Translations under genes and position numbers: made by a program
Source: Brienomyrus brachyistius
Taxonomy: Eukaryota > Chordata > Actinopteri > Osteoglossiformes > Mormyridae
Assembly: GCF_023856365.1 (NCBI RefSeq)
Contig: NW_026042462.1
Span: forward strand, 124,001-188,000
Direction: 5' to 3'
DNA length: 64,000 nucleotides
Shown here: positions 36,509 through 47,760 of the stretch, piece after piece
Position numbering within the stretch: position 1 is the first letter of the stretch
Layout: every line of letters starts with the position of its first letter
The notes under the pieces: generated by a model
What the model was told of the DNA's origin: nothing
Database searches by the model: none
The model's input: the letters and a program-made list of their open reading frames with translations, nothing else

Positions 36509-36754
36509 TCACACACCCACTTGAGGGGGCACTCCGGCAGACGTGAGGATGGGGATGTTCTTTCCGCTATAACATCCACTGCAGAAGTACATCTCGCTCC
36601 TGTTCACAGGGCTTACTTCAATGATGAAGCAGGGCTGGTTGTCTGGACAAGTGAAGTTGTCCTGCTGCTGGGTCTCGGTGCCGTTTTTCCACCTAAGCTT
36701 GAAGGTGGAAATGTGTTCCAACTTGGTCCCTGGGACTGCAGCATAGCCAAACAT
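36509..36754 (-). CDS. Unrecognised small cysteine-containing frame, possible exon of a secreted protein
   Basis: The minus strand reads from an ATG at 36754 through HISTFKLRWKNGTETQQQ, FTCPDNQPCFIIEVSPVN and MYFCSGCYSGKNIP to a TGA at 36509. Four cysteines and two N-x-S/T sites suggest a secreted domain. A strong donor-like GTAAGCC falls after CFIIE, so the exon could end there instead. The CxxC spacing loosely recalls the nearby chemerin-like gene, but I cannot show homology. Upstream is a stop in frame, so a signal-peptide exon would be separate. Could be a spurious frame. Confidence 0.3.
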   Translation of the reverse strand: MFGYAAVPGTKLEHISTFKLRWKNGTETQQQDNFTCPDNQPCFIIEVSPVNRSEMYFCSGCYSGKNIPILTSAGVPPQVGV

Positions 36755-38509
36755 CGCGAGCAGCGTCGGCCACACCCACCACCAGAACCATCACACCGTC
36801 CTATACACATAAAGAAGAACTAAAACATAGAGTGTTGTGACAATCTATGCGTTAATGTTTGGCAGCATAGGTGATTCGTTAAAATTATACCGAAGAATGG
36901 AAAATGTGATATTTAGAATATTTTTTGCCATTTAGTAGCTAATTTAAGCACTTACCCAATGCCTCAATTTGTTTTAGGTCAGTAATGTCTGAGCCAAAAG
37001 AATGAATGTATGAATTTAATACAATTCACCCACTCCCACCCACACACAAATCTGAAATTCAATTTATTAAGACACTTCTTAAACATTAGTGCATTAACAA
37101 AAAAGGAAAATCTTAAGAGATTCAGTAGGATTTTCTATGTTAGACTTAAGTTAATAGTTCAATAGTTTTTATATATTTCAGTATACCAATTTGACTTTAA
37201 TGTTGAAACAGATGCTAAAACATGGAATAATTTCATAACTAGAGAAACATGTTATTCACAAACACTAGCAAAGGTAGCTTATAGTTAAACTTACTTAAGT
37301 CAGCAAGTCAGGCTACAGTGTGTAAGAATTGTCGTAAACGATAATTTGTCTCAGTCTTACATGACAGAATAAGTAAACAGAAAATATAAAATGGCTGAAA
37401 CAGCATCATTAACGCCAGCTACAGTAGAGGCGCAGAAAAGGTGTCATGACTGAAGTATTCCCAAACTTTGGAAGACCGCATGCGAGCCTTTTTTGCCGCG
37501 TGTTTCTCCAGAGGCTCCGGAGCTCCGCTGGTTGACGCAGCCAAGTTGGCTCATGTGCAGGGGGACAAGCGGCAAATTTCTTTTTTGCAGGGTGGTAGGT
37601 GATGTCTCATTAATATTTCTGAGAGAAGTGCTACATGATTGGCCAGTGCATGCCTTACAAAATGGTGCGGCACTGCATCCAAGCCTGCGGCACTCAGAGT
37701 CACAAATACAGTGGAAACCATTTGTAGTAATTACGTCTGTCTGGCTGATTTCCAACTAATTGATATTTGTATATTTATTACATGAATATAAGGTAATATA
37801 AGGTAATAGAAGAGGTATTTAATGGTTTTCCGTCTGAGGAATTTGCAAAAAACTGCAGTGCATGATGGGTCGGATCTAAAGGCTGCCTAACGTCCTCATC
37901 TGTAGGACGACTTACATCAAGACTAGGAAGGTGCATAATGTTCATGCCTGGTTGCGTTTGTTGGTCCAGAAAGTAATTCAATTTCGCCATGTAGGTTACG
38001 TTCTTAAAAACTGCTTGGAATATAGCCCGATTATATGCTGTGGGCCTTTTAATTTCTTTGTTTACCAGGTAGGCTACCTTCTTTAAACTGCGTTTTGTTA
38101 GACTACATATTTAGGGAGGTCTTTATAAATTTATTGTAGTCTTTATAAATATGTACATAGTTTAGCCTAACCCAGCCACTTAAGGGAGCAAGCCAGCTCA
38201 ACTAGGTGTCGGTCCCAAGCCCGGATTAATGGGGAGGGTTGGCGTCAAGAAATAAAGAGACTGTATCTTCACTGCATGACTGATGTCAAAATGTGTGAAA
38301 TATGTGGTTGTATAAATAAATTCATTAAAGTAGGTTAATGATTCTGTGCTGTCTAAATTGTATAGAAAATTTCTACATATAGCCAAACAAATCTCCTCCT
38401 GTTTGAAAAGGCATAGAAAAAGCAATTTAGCCACTAAAACTTTACAGTTTTTGTGAGGGACAGTCGAATTCTCTCGTTAAGTTTTTTGTGATCCTGCACC
38501 TACACTTTG

Positions 38510-38645
38510 CCGGCCCCAGGAGGATGGGCTCCCCCTTTGAGTTTGGTCCCTCCCAAGGTTTCTTCCTTCTTGGGAGTTTTTCCATGCTATCGGCGCCTAT
38601 GGCTTACTCACTGGGGGCTTTGGGTGGGCATGATATAAAGCAAAG
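38510..38645 (+). repeat. Teleost interspersed repeat (GGAGGATGGGCTCCCCCTTT family)
   Basis: Contains GGAGGATGGGCTCCCCCTTT, GTTTCTTCCTTCTTGGGAG and GGGGGCTTTGGGTGGGC. The same family recurs at 47565-47760. Confidence 0.65.
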
Positions 38646-38870
38646 CATTTTCCCTTCCAGTTTCCTCCTCTGGTCCACATTGCAGGACCATCAGCCATCA
38701 GAAACAGCCCAGACAGTCTCCTTCAGCTTCTTTAGTGTCCTTGGAAGCCAAGGCAGTTTTAGATCTGAGAGGAGGTTTATCAGAAGGACACATATTACGT
38801 CGTTTGTCCTGAAATGTAACATGGGGAGGAAAAGTTAAGCGGTTTAGTCAGATTGGAGTCGTTTATTCAG

Positions 38871-39243
38871 CAGTGGCAGCGCCAGTGACTTAATGCTACA
38901 GGTGCTATAGGGGAGTGAGATTATTTAGAGCGGGTGCTTTAGCTTTTCAGCTTATGTAGATGCTGTATAGAAGCACACAGCACGATAAGCTACAGCATGG
39001 ATAAAATATGATAAAATATGAAATTCTAACGTCTAGCTCACAGAGCCTCTATGTGTACTTTGAAGAAAAAATACACTACAAGTATGCTATAAAAACCGCA
39101 AAAATGTCTTACACAATATACAGATTTTACAGATAGTTAAAGAAAAAATGAAACCAATATTTTGGGGGTGCTGTGGGGGTACTATGGTCATTGGAGGAGG
39201 AGCTAGAGCCCCCCCCCCAAGCTTTTCCCTGGTGCTGCCACTG
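38871..39243. mobile_element. hAT-like MITE with near-perfect 8-bp target duplication
   Basis: The ends CAGTGGCAGCGCCAG and CTGGTGCTGCCACTG are inverted repeats with one mismatch. Flanks are TTATTCAG (38863-38870) and TTGTTCAG (39244-39251), an 8-bp duplication with one change, as hAT elements make. No transposase frame. Confidence 0.8.
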
Positions 39244-39392
39244 TTGTTCAGATTAAAAGTAACCTTGTCATTAATAAACAGTACTCTGATCAAATTTTTG
39301 CATGTACAAACACAATCAAAGTTTAACCACATGTTTAGACACAATTCACACACCTGTTACATTTCCATAATGCTAAGACTCTCTACACTTAC

Positions 39393-40690
39393 TTCATCCA
39401 CTTTCTTGTTTGGTACACAGTCAATTGATGGATGTGTAAGATTATTACCAGACCGTCTGCTGCAAACTCTACAGTTAATGAATGGCTGCAAAAACACACA
39501 GACACACAAAAACAGTATTTAAAGAGTGGTGGGCAATAAATACAGTGAGAGAAGGTGTAGTAAAGATATATCTAAAGATTTAAGGCAGAGCTGCTGGACT
39601 GCAGGGTTTAATGACACAGAACAATTTTAGAGGAAAGAGCTTCCAAAGCAGGGTCACCTTAAGGCTATATTATACAAAGCAAGTTCATCTAAAAGTATGA
39701 ACAACAAATCCCGTTTAACTGAACACTGCTCTGTATTAAAATACTGTCCTCCGATCAAGCTAAGTGGTCCTGTAGTTCACTATTTAAAGAGGTAAATTTA
39801 AAGGGTAATTCACACTGCGCATCTACCCTGCTCTGACCAGATTTAATTGCCCTTTCACCACAAAACACCACACTGCCATTTAAGGCTGATTTCAACTGCC
39901 TGGTAATCCAGCCTTTAAGCCTGTAAACCTACTAAAATTTGAGAATAAGGTGATGGAACTGGCTGTTTGAGGCCACCTATCTATTTGTTACTTTATTGTT
40001 GGCTAACTTTCCTCCGCAGGGCATCAAAAAAGTTAACATGAACCTAAATTAATTTGCTAACTGATATGTCCAATGCTCACAGTCACAGTGACTCTTTACT
40101 TACCCTCTTGTCCATGAAAATACAGTCAGCCCGATGGTCTGTTGCAGTTGACTTTGGACATTTTGTTGCTCTCAAGAGAATCTCAATGTCAATGTATTCA
40201 CTGCTGATCTAAATCACATAAACACGTTATATACAAAATTGCCTACAACTGTTTTAAAGGCAATATAACAAACAATAATCACCCAAAAAATGGCAAACTG
40301 TCACAGACTTGACTGCAGCAGATTCAGAGAGAAACTGTGAGAAGGTAAAATTGACCAGGGCTGAGATATACAACCATCACTTTCATTGTGAAGAGACATT
40401 AAGCATCATATGCATTGAAATTAAAACATCAAAATCAATGTGATTCTCATTAGTTCAGCTTGCAGATGATGAAAGTTTCACACTTTTGTAAACACTTTCT
40501 CAGCAGTTACCTTCGGACGGCCCTGGATGTTATAGAAATTCATGTGCTGACGGGTTCCTTGATGAGCATTTTCGACTGCGAGTTTAATGGCCGTCTTGTA
40601 GAGTGCAGGGAGACTGTGGTAATCTTGCTGGGCCTCTGTGGAGATAAGCAGAGCTCCATAAGCCAAAACCAGAACCAGCAGGCGGGTCAT
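39393..40690 (-). CDS. Chemerin-like (RARRES2-type) secreted cystatin-fold protein, 3' exon(s) not found
   Basis: Three in-phase exons: 40690-40511 (60 codons), 40208-40104 (35 codons), 39485-39393 (31 codons), each with AG/GT borders. The product starts MTRLLVLVLAYGALLISTEA, a clear signal peptide, then DYHSLPALYKTAIKLAVENA (cystatin-type first helix), LLRATKCPKSTATDHRADC, and PFINCRVCSRRSG. The order helix, strand, Cys...Cys, then C-x-x-C matches fish chemerin-like proteins as I recall them; chemerin is a secreted leukocyte chemoattractant and adipokine. The last exon keeps phase 0 at GTAAGTG, so at least one more exon must follow below 39393; I could not find it. Alternatives are another cystatin-superfamily member or a pseudogene. 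Confidence 0.6.
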
Positions 40691-41439
40691 CTTCCTCTCA
40701 GCTTTGAAGGGAGAAGCAGGACTGAGGACACTGATCTGTGGTCCCCTTATCCAGCACGTCCAGGGGCGTGTCCTTCACCCGAAACAAACAGACCTTTGAA
40801 CAACATTGGAAAACTCTTCAGGATGAATCGAGGCAGGTGGTCAAGTGGGTTTATTGTTATTTCAGCAATATACACAGTACACAGTGAAAGGAAACATTGT
40901 TCCTCCTGGACCACGGTGCAAGACAAAGAAGAAAAACAGAAACAACACAAGATGACACAAGTGCGGGCAAGATAGAACTATACAGAGTGAAAGGAGCACA
41001 AACAGAGGGAGAAAGTGCAAGATAAACACAAGAGCAACAATACAATACTACAGGACAAGACAGCGCAGTCAAGAACACAGAGTGCAGCCAGAGCTAACCT
41101 GAATAGGGGCATCAAGGTTGCCAGGCAGGCAGAGAAACAGAAAATAGAGGTCTACTTCACATACAACAACCCACAGTGGGTGTGGCAGGGAATACAACAC
41201 ATTACAAACTTCAAAGGCAACAACACCGTCACTGTTAACAGCAACGCCCTTTTAGCAAAGGAGCTAAACAGCTTCTTTGCTCGTCTGGAGGAACACAGAG
41301 CAGACATAGCCACACTGCCCCCTCCCCCAATCTCCAGCACTCACAGACTCCCTCTGCAGGAACACCACGCGAGAAGGCACATTGCATCTCTAGGTGTGTG
41401 GAGTTTAAGACAAGGCAAGTGATGCTACGATAATATAAT

Positions 41440-41957
41440 TCCTTGGTAAGACCCCACCTAGAATATTGTGTGCGGGTTTGGTTACCATACCTTAAGAAGG
41501 ACATTGCTGCCTTGGAAAAGGTGCAACGTAGGGCAACGAGAATGATTCCTGGTCTTAGAGGAATGTCTAATGAGGAGAGGTTAGCTGAGCTGAATCTGTT
41601 TAGCCTCGAGCAAAGGAGACTAAGGGGGGACATAATCCAGGTGTTTAAGATTCTAACAGGTCTGGATGCTGTTCAGCCAAATGGCTATTTCAATGTTAGT
41701 TTAAATACCAGAACTCGTGGCCATAAGTGGAAATTAGCTGGAGAACATTTTAAAACGAATTTGATGAAGCATTTCTGTACACAGCGTGTAGTTAGAGTAT
41801 GGAATAGTCTTCCTGTTATTGTAACACAAGCTAAAACCCTGGGTTCTTTTAAATCAGAGCTAGATAAGATTTTTGAGCTATTAGCTAAGTTCTCCTCAAA
41901 GGAGCTTGATGGGCCGAATGGCCTCCTCTCATTTGTAAATCTCTTTGGTTCTTATGA
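41440..41957 (+). mobile_element. 5'-truncated LINE (CR1/L2-like), reverse transcriptase C-terminal part
   Basis: The frame opens with RPHLEYCVRVWLPYLKKDI, then LEKVQRRATRMIPGLRGM and WNSLPVIVTQAKTLGSF, the usual end of a CR1/L2-type ORF2. The 3' UTR has TTGATGGGCCGAATGGCC and stops near CTTTGGTTCTTATG. It is homologous to the minus-strand copy at 53283-54283. Clade assignment is by recollection. Confidence 0.85.
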
Positions 41958-42075
41958 GTCAGCTTACAGAGATGAGGTCCAGAAACTGATAGGTTGGAGT
42001 TCAGCAAACAATTTGGCACTAAACAGCACAAAGACAAAGGAATCACTGACTTCAGGAAGGATGGAGGCGACACTG
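41958..42075 (+). mobile_element. Second LINE fragment abutting the first
   Basis: AYRDEVQKLIGWSSANNLAL followed by NSTKTKE is a conserved RT thumb-side block of L2-like fish LINEs, joined directly to the 3' end of the previous element. Confidence 0.65.
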
Positions 42076-42983
42076 GCCTGCCTAGATGGATGGATGGATG
42101 TTTTTATTGACATTGTAAGTACAATGAGATTTAGTTTGGAACGCGCCAGCAGCTACACAGTATATTTACAATTATATAGATTGTGAGGCATAAAATAAGG
42201 TGTGAGTAATATAACATAACGACATAATATAAGTAATCATTAATTAATCATTACAGATGGTATGAGGTGTGAACCGCTAGGCTGCTATGGCATGTTTGGT
42301 ATCAAACCGATGGAAAATCACTCCAGTTTCCAAATCTGGTCAGTGGTTACCACGAAAGTGAATATATCAAAAGTTACACCAGCCTAACGAAAATCATCAA
42401 TACAAGGGAAATCACTCTGGTCATAAATCTCAAAAGGACTGATACAGACCCCCTTCCGAAAGCCCGCCAAATGGATGGTCAGCCATTGGTCCAGGAGTCG
42501 AATTCCTGGTCACTCCTATTCACGAACTTTACACTATAAAACCTGGCACCTCAGAACAAAGCCAGGAGAGGAGAAACAGAAGGGAGGAGAAAACAAAAGA
42601 CCATCAGCACGAAGAGAGGCAGAGAACATCAGCCCAAGAGAAGAGAAGCCCACAAGAAGCCCTCCTGAAGCCTATCAGTGAAGACCCAGCTGGACAGAGA
42701 ACTGCAACCAAGCCCAAGCTTCACCAGGAGAGGGAATCAGAGGGGCTCCACTCCAACAACCGCTGCAAACACCGCGCCTCCCTGAGTGCCATCACCCATC
42801 AGCTCATCAGCCTCCGCAACCAACTGCCAAGACCCCCCCCCCCCACTCTGCAACCAAGTAAACAAACTTCCTTTCATTTATAACAACCTAAACTCCTATT
42901 CACCTGCTATATTACTTTAGGACAGTATTTCCACAAATTGCTTGCTTTGCAGAACAGTATTTTCCCTTTTAAGGTTACTCATT

Positions 42984-43086
42984 TTAAATCTGGTCATTGC
43001 ATTTTCATGATTACATTGTTTGTGTCCACTCCGTTATTTCGTGTTTATTGTTTGTTAGGTGTAATGTCTGTCTTATGTTAGTTATA
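42984..43086 (+). repeat. Direct repeat, partner of 46143-46236
   Basis: Starts TTAAATCTGGTCATTGCATT and shares TATTTCGTGTTTATTGTTTG and GTGTAATGTCTGTCTTATGT with 46143-46236. May be part of a larger LTR-like unit, but no complete LTR could be delimited. Confidence 0.7.
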
Positions 43087-44167
43087 GGAATAAATGCATG
43101 TCTTTTACACAACTTCAGCCTCCGTTCATTGAGTGCTCACAAGAATCCCTGCCTGTGCGATCTACGCTCTGAAACCTCAAATTCGCCTGAAATATCGCGA
43201 GACTCTCTCTCATTGGCCGTGAGGGGAGCTTCGCTACCGATCGTTTACATTACCTGGTGACGCAGCTCGTTGGACAAGCCTTCTATTCTAACCCAGGTTA
43301 TTACGTGATACTGGTTATTAATGAGTTCCATTTAAGTCACACATTAACAGACTCACGGTGTTTCGCAATTGAGTTTGAGCCGACCATTCAGCATAAAAAT
43401 TGGTTAATAATCACAAGGCACAAGGTTTAAACTTATTCTGAGCACACAATTTAAACTTTTTATGACCGAACGTGCAGTGAAGAAGCGCTACTGTGAACTG
43501 GTTGCAAAAGTCGCACTCATGGCAATCTGAAGGCATTTAAGCGGGATCATATGGGCTTATTATAGTTATTTTTATTTCTATTATTAGTAGTTATATTATT
43601 TTGTTTTATTTTCTGTGATTTCATTGTAGTTCGTTCGTATTAAACTGCAGTAAACTTTAACCCTATGTCTGACGAGATTCTCAGATGTAGCGCTTTGTTT
43701 CCAGGTTCAATTCGGACGAGTGTCTCCGTTTCTATATATCCTGGGAGAGATCTCTCTATTAGCGAACGGGAATACTTGTTATGAGGTTCTAACCTAAATT
43801 ATGTTGCGCTTGGACATAAGACCGATAGCTTAGTTACCTATCAGGATCATACTCGTATGTGTGTGCCTGCTTTAGACAAAGCAAGTTTAACACAACTTTG
43901 CGCTGTGAGCCAAGTGTGTGTCATTTAGAAATTGGGAGTCTCCTGTGCTTGAGACCCACCGTGGTTAAGCACCATTTGCGACGAGATATAGTGCACTCAC
44001 AATTTAAATCTGTCGCCGTAACGCGTGCGCCGTCTCGCTTCAGTAATTGTTTTAAGGGGTTTTATACTGTGCAAGGCACAGAAGAAGGCCACAAGCAGCA
44101 TGCGCATGCATTAAATGTGTGTGTCACTCATCTAGCGTCGGCAACCGCCTAGCTATATCTTTGGTTA

Positions 44168-45245
44168 CCTCTAGTGGTCAGGCATAGAACTACCACTCCA
44201 TTTCGAAATTGCGCCTCTAGTGGCCAGGCATAGAACTACCACTCAATTTCGATATTGCGCCTCTAGTGGCCAGGCATAGAACTACCACTCCATTTTGATT
44301 TTGCGCCCCCGGTGGTCAGGCATAGAACTACCACTCCATTTCGATATTGCGCCCCCGGTGGTCAGGCATAGAACTACCACTCCAGTTCGAAATTGCGCCT
44401 CTAGTGGTCAGGCATATAACTACCACTCCATTTCGAAATCGCGCCTCTAGTGGTCAGGCATAGAACTACCACTCCATTTCGAAATTGGGCTTCTAGTGGT
44501 CAGGCATAGAACTACCACTCAATTTTGAAATTGCGCTTCTAGTGGCAAGCCATAGAAGTACTACTCCATTTCGAAATCGCGCCTCTAGTGGTCAGGCATA
44601 GAACTACCACTCCATTTCGATATTGCGCCCCCGGTGGTCAGGCATAGAACTACCACTCCATTTCGAAATTGCGCTTCTAGTGGTCAGGCATAGAACTACC
44701 ACTCAATTTTGAAATTGCGCTTCTAGTGACAAGCCATAGAACTACTACTCCATTTCGAAATCGCGCCTCTAGTGGTCAGGCATAGAACTACTATTCCATT
44801 TCGTAATCGTGCCTCTAGTGGTCAGGCATAGAACTACCACTCCATTTCGAAATTGCGCTCCCGGTGGTCAGGCATAGAACTACCACTCCATTTCGATATT
44901 GCGCCCCCGGTGGTCAGGCATAGAAGTACCACTCCATTTCGATATTGCGCCCCCGGTGGTCAGGCATAGAACTACCACTCCAGTTCGAAATTGCGCCTCC
45001 AGTGGTCAGGCATAGAACTACCACTCCATTTCAAAATCGCGCCTCCATTGGTCAGGCATAGAACTACAACTCCATTTCGATATTGCGCCCCCGGTGGTCA
45101 GGCATAGAACTACCACTCCATTTCGAAATTGCGCTTCTAGTGGTCAGGCATAGAACTACCACTCAATTTTGAAATTGCGCTTCTAGTGGCAAGCCATAGC
45201 AGTGCCACTCCATTGAAATTGCACCTCTAGTGGTCCGCCATAGTA
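44168..45245 (+). repeat. 46-bp minisatellite, about 23 units
   Basis: The unit is CTCTAGTGGTCAGGCATAGA, then ACTACCACTCCATTTCGAAA, then TTGCGC. Units vary at AAATTGC/ATATTGC/AAATCGC and at CTCTAG/CCCCGG. CCCCGG-type and TTCTAG-type units recur in short blocks, which suggests unequal exchange. No frame runs through it. Confidence 0.95.
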
Positions 45246-46033
45246 GGTTAACAACATCTGAGTTGGGTCTCTGGTGGTCAACTGCGGTGATACAACACGC
45301 ATAATTGGACACACAGGTTCTTGCCTGAAAGCAGGAATCAACTTCACGGACTAAATCAGTTTGATCACAATACATTAACATCCAATTAGGTTATTGTTGC
45401 ATAACTAATTGATGTTTACAATTGAATAAGAAACACAATTCATTTGGTTTGATTCCCGTTTAACCTTTTTGATTTATTTTAGGTTTTATTTCACCTTATG
45501 CTTTCATTCATTCCCTCTCCCCCAACAAGGGGACTTGCATAGAAGTTCAACCACTATTAACAACAGTAAACCAGTTACGTACACAATCCCATCAGGAAGT
45601 CGTTTGGATGTGATCAGTTGAGCCCTTCGGGTGCTGGGTGCTTACCATTCGCTCTCTGTTGGTTGAGCTTGTCTGTGGCTCTGCTGTCACTGCTTGTGAT
45701 CGTACAGTTTGTCAGAACCGAAGGGGAGTTCTCAGCAATTGGATGCCCAAAAGCGTGTCAGCCCGGCTACACCCACTGACTCATTACGGGCAAGGCTGAC
45801 AGGTACCTCAGGCGGTCATTACAACTTTTGAGCAGGACTTCGTTTAGGGTGAGTTCTGAGAACGGCCCTAGCTTGGACTCTCACTAGGGTGGGTGATACC
45901 TGAAGGCAATTTTGCCAGCCGATAAGCTGAGCTCCACCTGGGTTGTCTCAGTTGTGCATACAGAATACGCCCTTCCAAGTTAACATTGCTGGGGATCGGG
46001 GGAGTGGAAGCCGGACTCAGGCTTGCTTGGCTG

Positions 46034-46142
46034 GGAGAATGATTCCTGGTCTTAGAGGAATGTTTAATGAGGAGAGGTTAGCTGAGCTGAATCTGTTTAG
46101 CCTCGAGCAAAGGAGACTAAGGGGGGACATAATCCAGGTGTT
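46034..46142 (+). mobile_element. LINE fragment (copy of 41537-41645)
   Basis: Encodes MIPGLRGMFNEERLAEL and NLFSLEQRRLRGDIIQV, almost identical to the copy at 41.5 kb, then switches directly to the direct repeat at 46143. Confidence 0.85.
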
Positions 46143-46236
46143 AAATCTGGTCATTGCATTACATTTTTTTTGTATCCACTCCTTTATTTCGTGTTTATTG
46201 TTTGTTAGGTGTAATGTCTGTCTTATGTTAGTTATA
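46143..46236 (+). repeat. Direct repeat, partner of 42984-43086
   Basis: Begins TTAAATCTGGTCATTGCATT and ends CTTATGTTAGTTAT. Joined at the left to LINE sequence with TTAA microhomology. Confidence 0.8.
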
Positions 46237-46372
46237 TCCATCCATCCATTTTCCAAACTGCTTATCCTACTGGGTCACGGGTGGTCCGGAACCTATCCCG
46301 GAATGTGGAATGGGCACGAGGCAGGGAACAATCCAGGATGGGGGGCAGCCCATCACAGGGCACACTCACACA
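46237..46372 (+). repeat. Interspersed repeat, CATCCATCCATTTTCCAAAC type
   Basis: Starts CCATCCATCCATTTTCCAAA, then TGGTCCGGAACCTATCCCGG, and GCAGCCCATCACAGGGCAC. The same family is found at 58195-58475. Confidence 0.75.
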
Positions 46373-46771
46373 CAAATCGTGATTATATTATTGCACTATA
46401 CTATATAAATAAAAAGTAAACTTAATACCAGTTGTGGTAATAAAGTGCACAGAGAGTAAGAGAGAGTAGGGTTTCACATAAACGTATGTTCATTAGCATT
46501 TAGTATTCTGATGGCTTTGGGGTTAGAAGCTCTTATTAAATCTGGTTGTTCTGCAATGCATACTGCGGTAACGTTTACCAGAGGGCAGAAGTTCAAACAT
46601 CTCATGTGCTGGGTGCGTGGGATCTTTTTTAAATATAATTATGCATATGTAGAACTAGGGATATGATCCTGTTAAGTATGATAGTTCTGTCTCATTATTG
46701 CAGGATCGACATCCATAGTAACTGTGGTGATCTATCCATTTGTGTGCATGTCTGTGTGTGTGTGTGCGAGC

Positions 46772-47035
46772 GGGTATACCTATCCTACCCCATAGCGTGA
46801 TAAATACCTGTTTTTTTTTTCCCTTATGGGGACCACGAAACTGAAAACCAGGAAAACTCTATTTTATAAAAATCTGTGACTGCTGTGGAAAAACTAAAAA
46901 TGCAAAACCTCTTTTATTTTGCTTGGTTACTTATGGTTATGGTTAGGGCAGGGTGGGGGTTAAGATTGTCATAGTTAGCGTTAGCATTTATCCAATAGAA
47001 GTCAATGAGCGGGCCCCATAAGGATAGGTATACCC
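46772..47035. mobile_element. MITE with perfect 15-bp terminal inverted repeats
   Basis: The left end GGGTATACCTATCCT (46772-46786) and right end AGGATAGGTATACCC (47021-47035) are exact inverse complements. The interior has CCTTATGGGGACC and no frame. It is flanked by TG-rich sequence on both sides, which hides any target duplication. Confidence 0.85.
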
Positions 47036-47104
47036 TATGTGTGTGCATGTGTGTGTTTGTCCCATATTGCCTGGGCTTCAGGATACCTCATAACCCGGAA
47101 CTTC

Positions 47105-47172
47105 ATCAGAAGTAGTTAGAAAATGGATGAATGGATGGATGGATGGATGGATGGATGGATGGATGGATGGAT
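47105..47172 (+). repeat. (GGAT)n microsatellite
   Basis: ATGGATGGATGG repeats about 14 times. Confidence 0.95.
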
Positions 47173-47564
47173 GGACAGATCAATAAAAGTACAGAACATC
47201 CATTTTACAAAGAACCATCAACACTAAATGTATGCACTGGTCATGCTCCTGGAAATTAAACTTTTCTGAAAAGCAGCATGTTCATAAATTAGCTGCTGTT
47301 ATACCTTGGGGGAACAAATGCAGATGAAATTGTAAAACAAACTGCAGTGGCAAAACAGTTCTGGCTGCCTGTGCTGCCCTGCCTGCCCGCCCTCCTGCCC
47401 ATTACGTCCTGCCTGTGCCACCCTCCTGCCTGCCCTCCTGCCTGTTTACGTCTTTCCTGTGTGCCCTGCTGCCAGTTATTCTGTATTTACATCCGGACTT
47501 AACTAATTGAACCATATAAACCATATAAATCAGGACTTTGTTAACCTGACTTCTGCCCTGTGGA

Positions 47565-47760
47565 GGATGGGCTCCCCCTTTCACTCTGGTTCCTCCAAAG
47601 GTTTCTTACTATGACTGAGTTTATCCTTGCCAATGTCGCTTTCTAATTTTTCAGGCTAGATCTTGCTCACTGGGACAATTGGGCAGGGACAAAGTAAAGT
47701 GCTTTGAGACAATGTAAGGCTATGAAAATGTACTATACAAAATAAAGTGAATTGACTTGA
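47565..47760 (+). repeat. Teleost interspersed repeat (GGAGGATGGGCTCCCCCTTT family), copy 2
   Basis: Shares GGAGGATGGGCTCCCCCTTT with 38510-38645 and ends AAGTGCTTTGAGACAATGTA then AATAAAGTGAATTGACTTGA, the usual 3' tail. Confidence 0.75.

Noticed and set aside
37444..37755. Cysteine-rich minus-strand frame (FHCICDSECRRLGCSAAPFC) as the missing chemerin exon
   Set aside because: The cysteine pattern does not fit the chemerin C-terminus and there is no convincing acceptor or phase; left unannotated.
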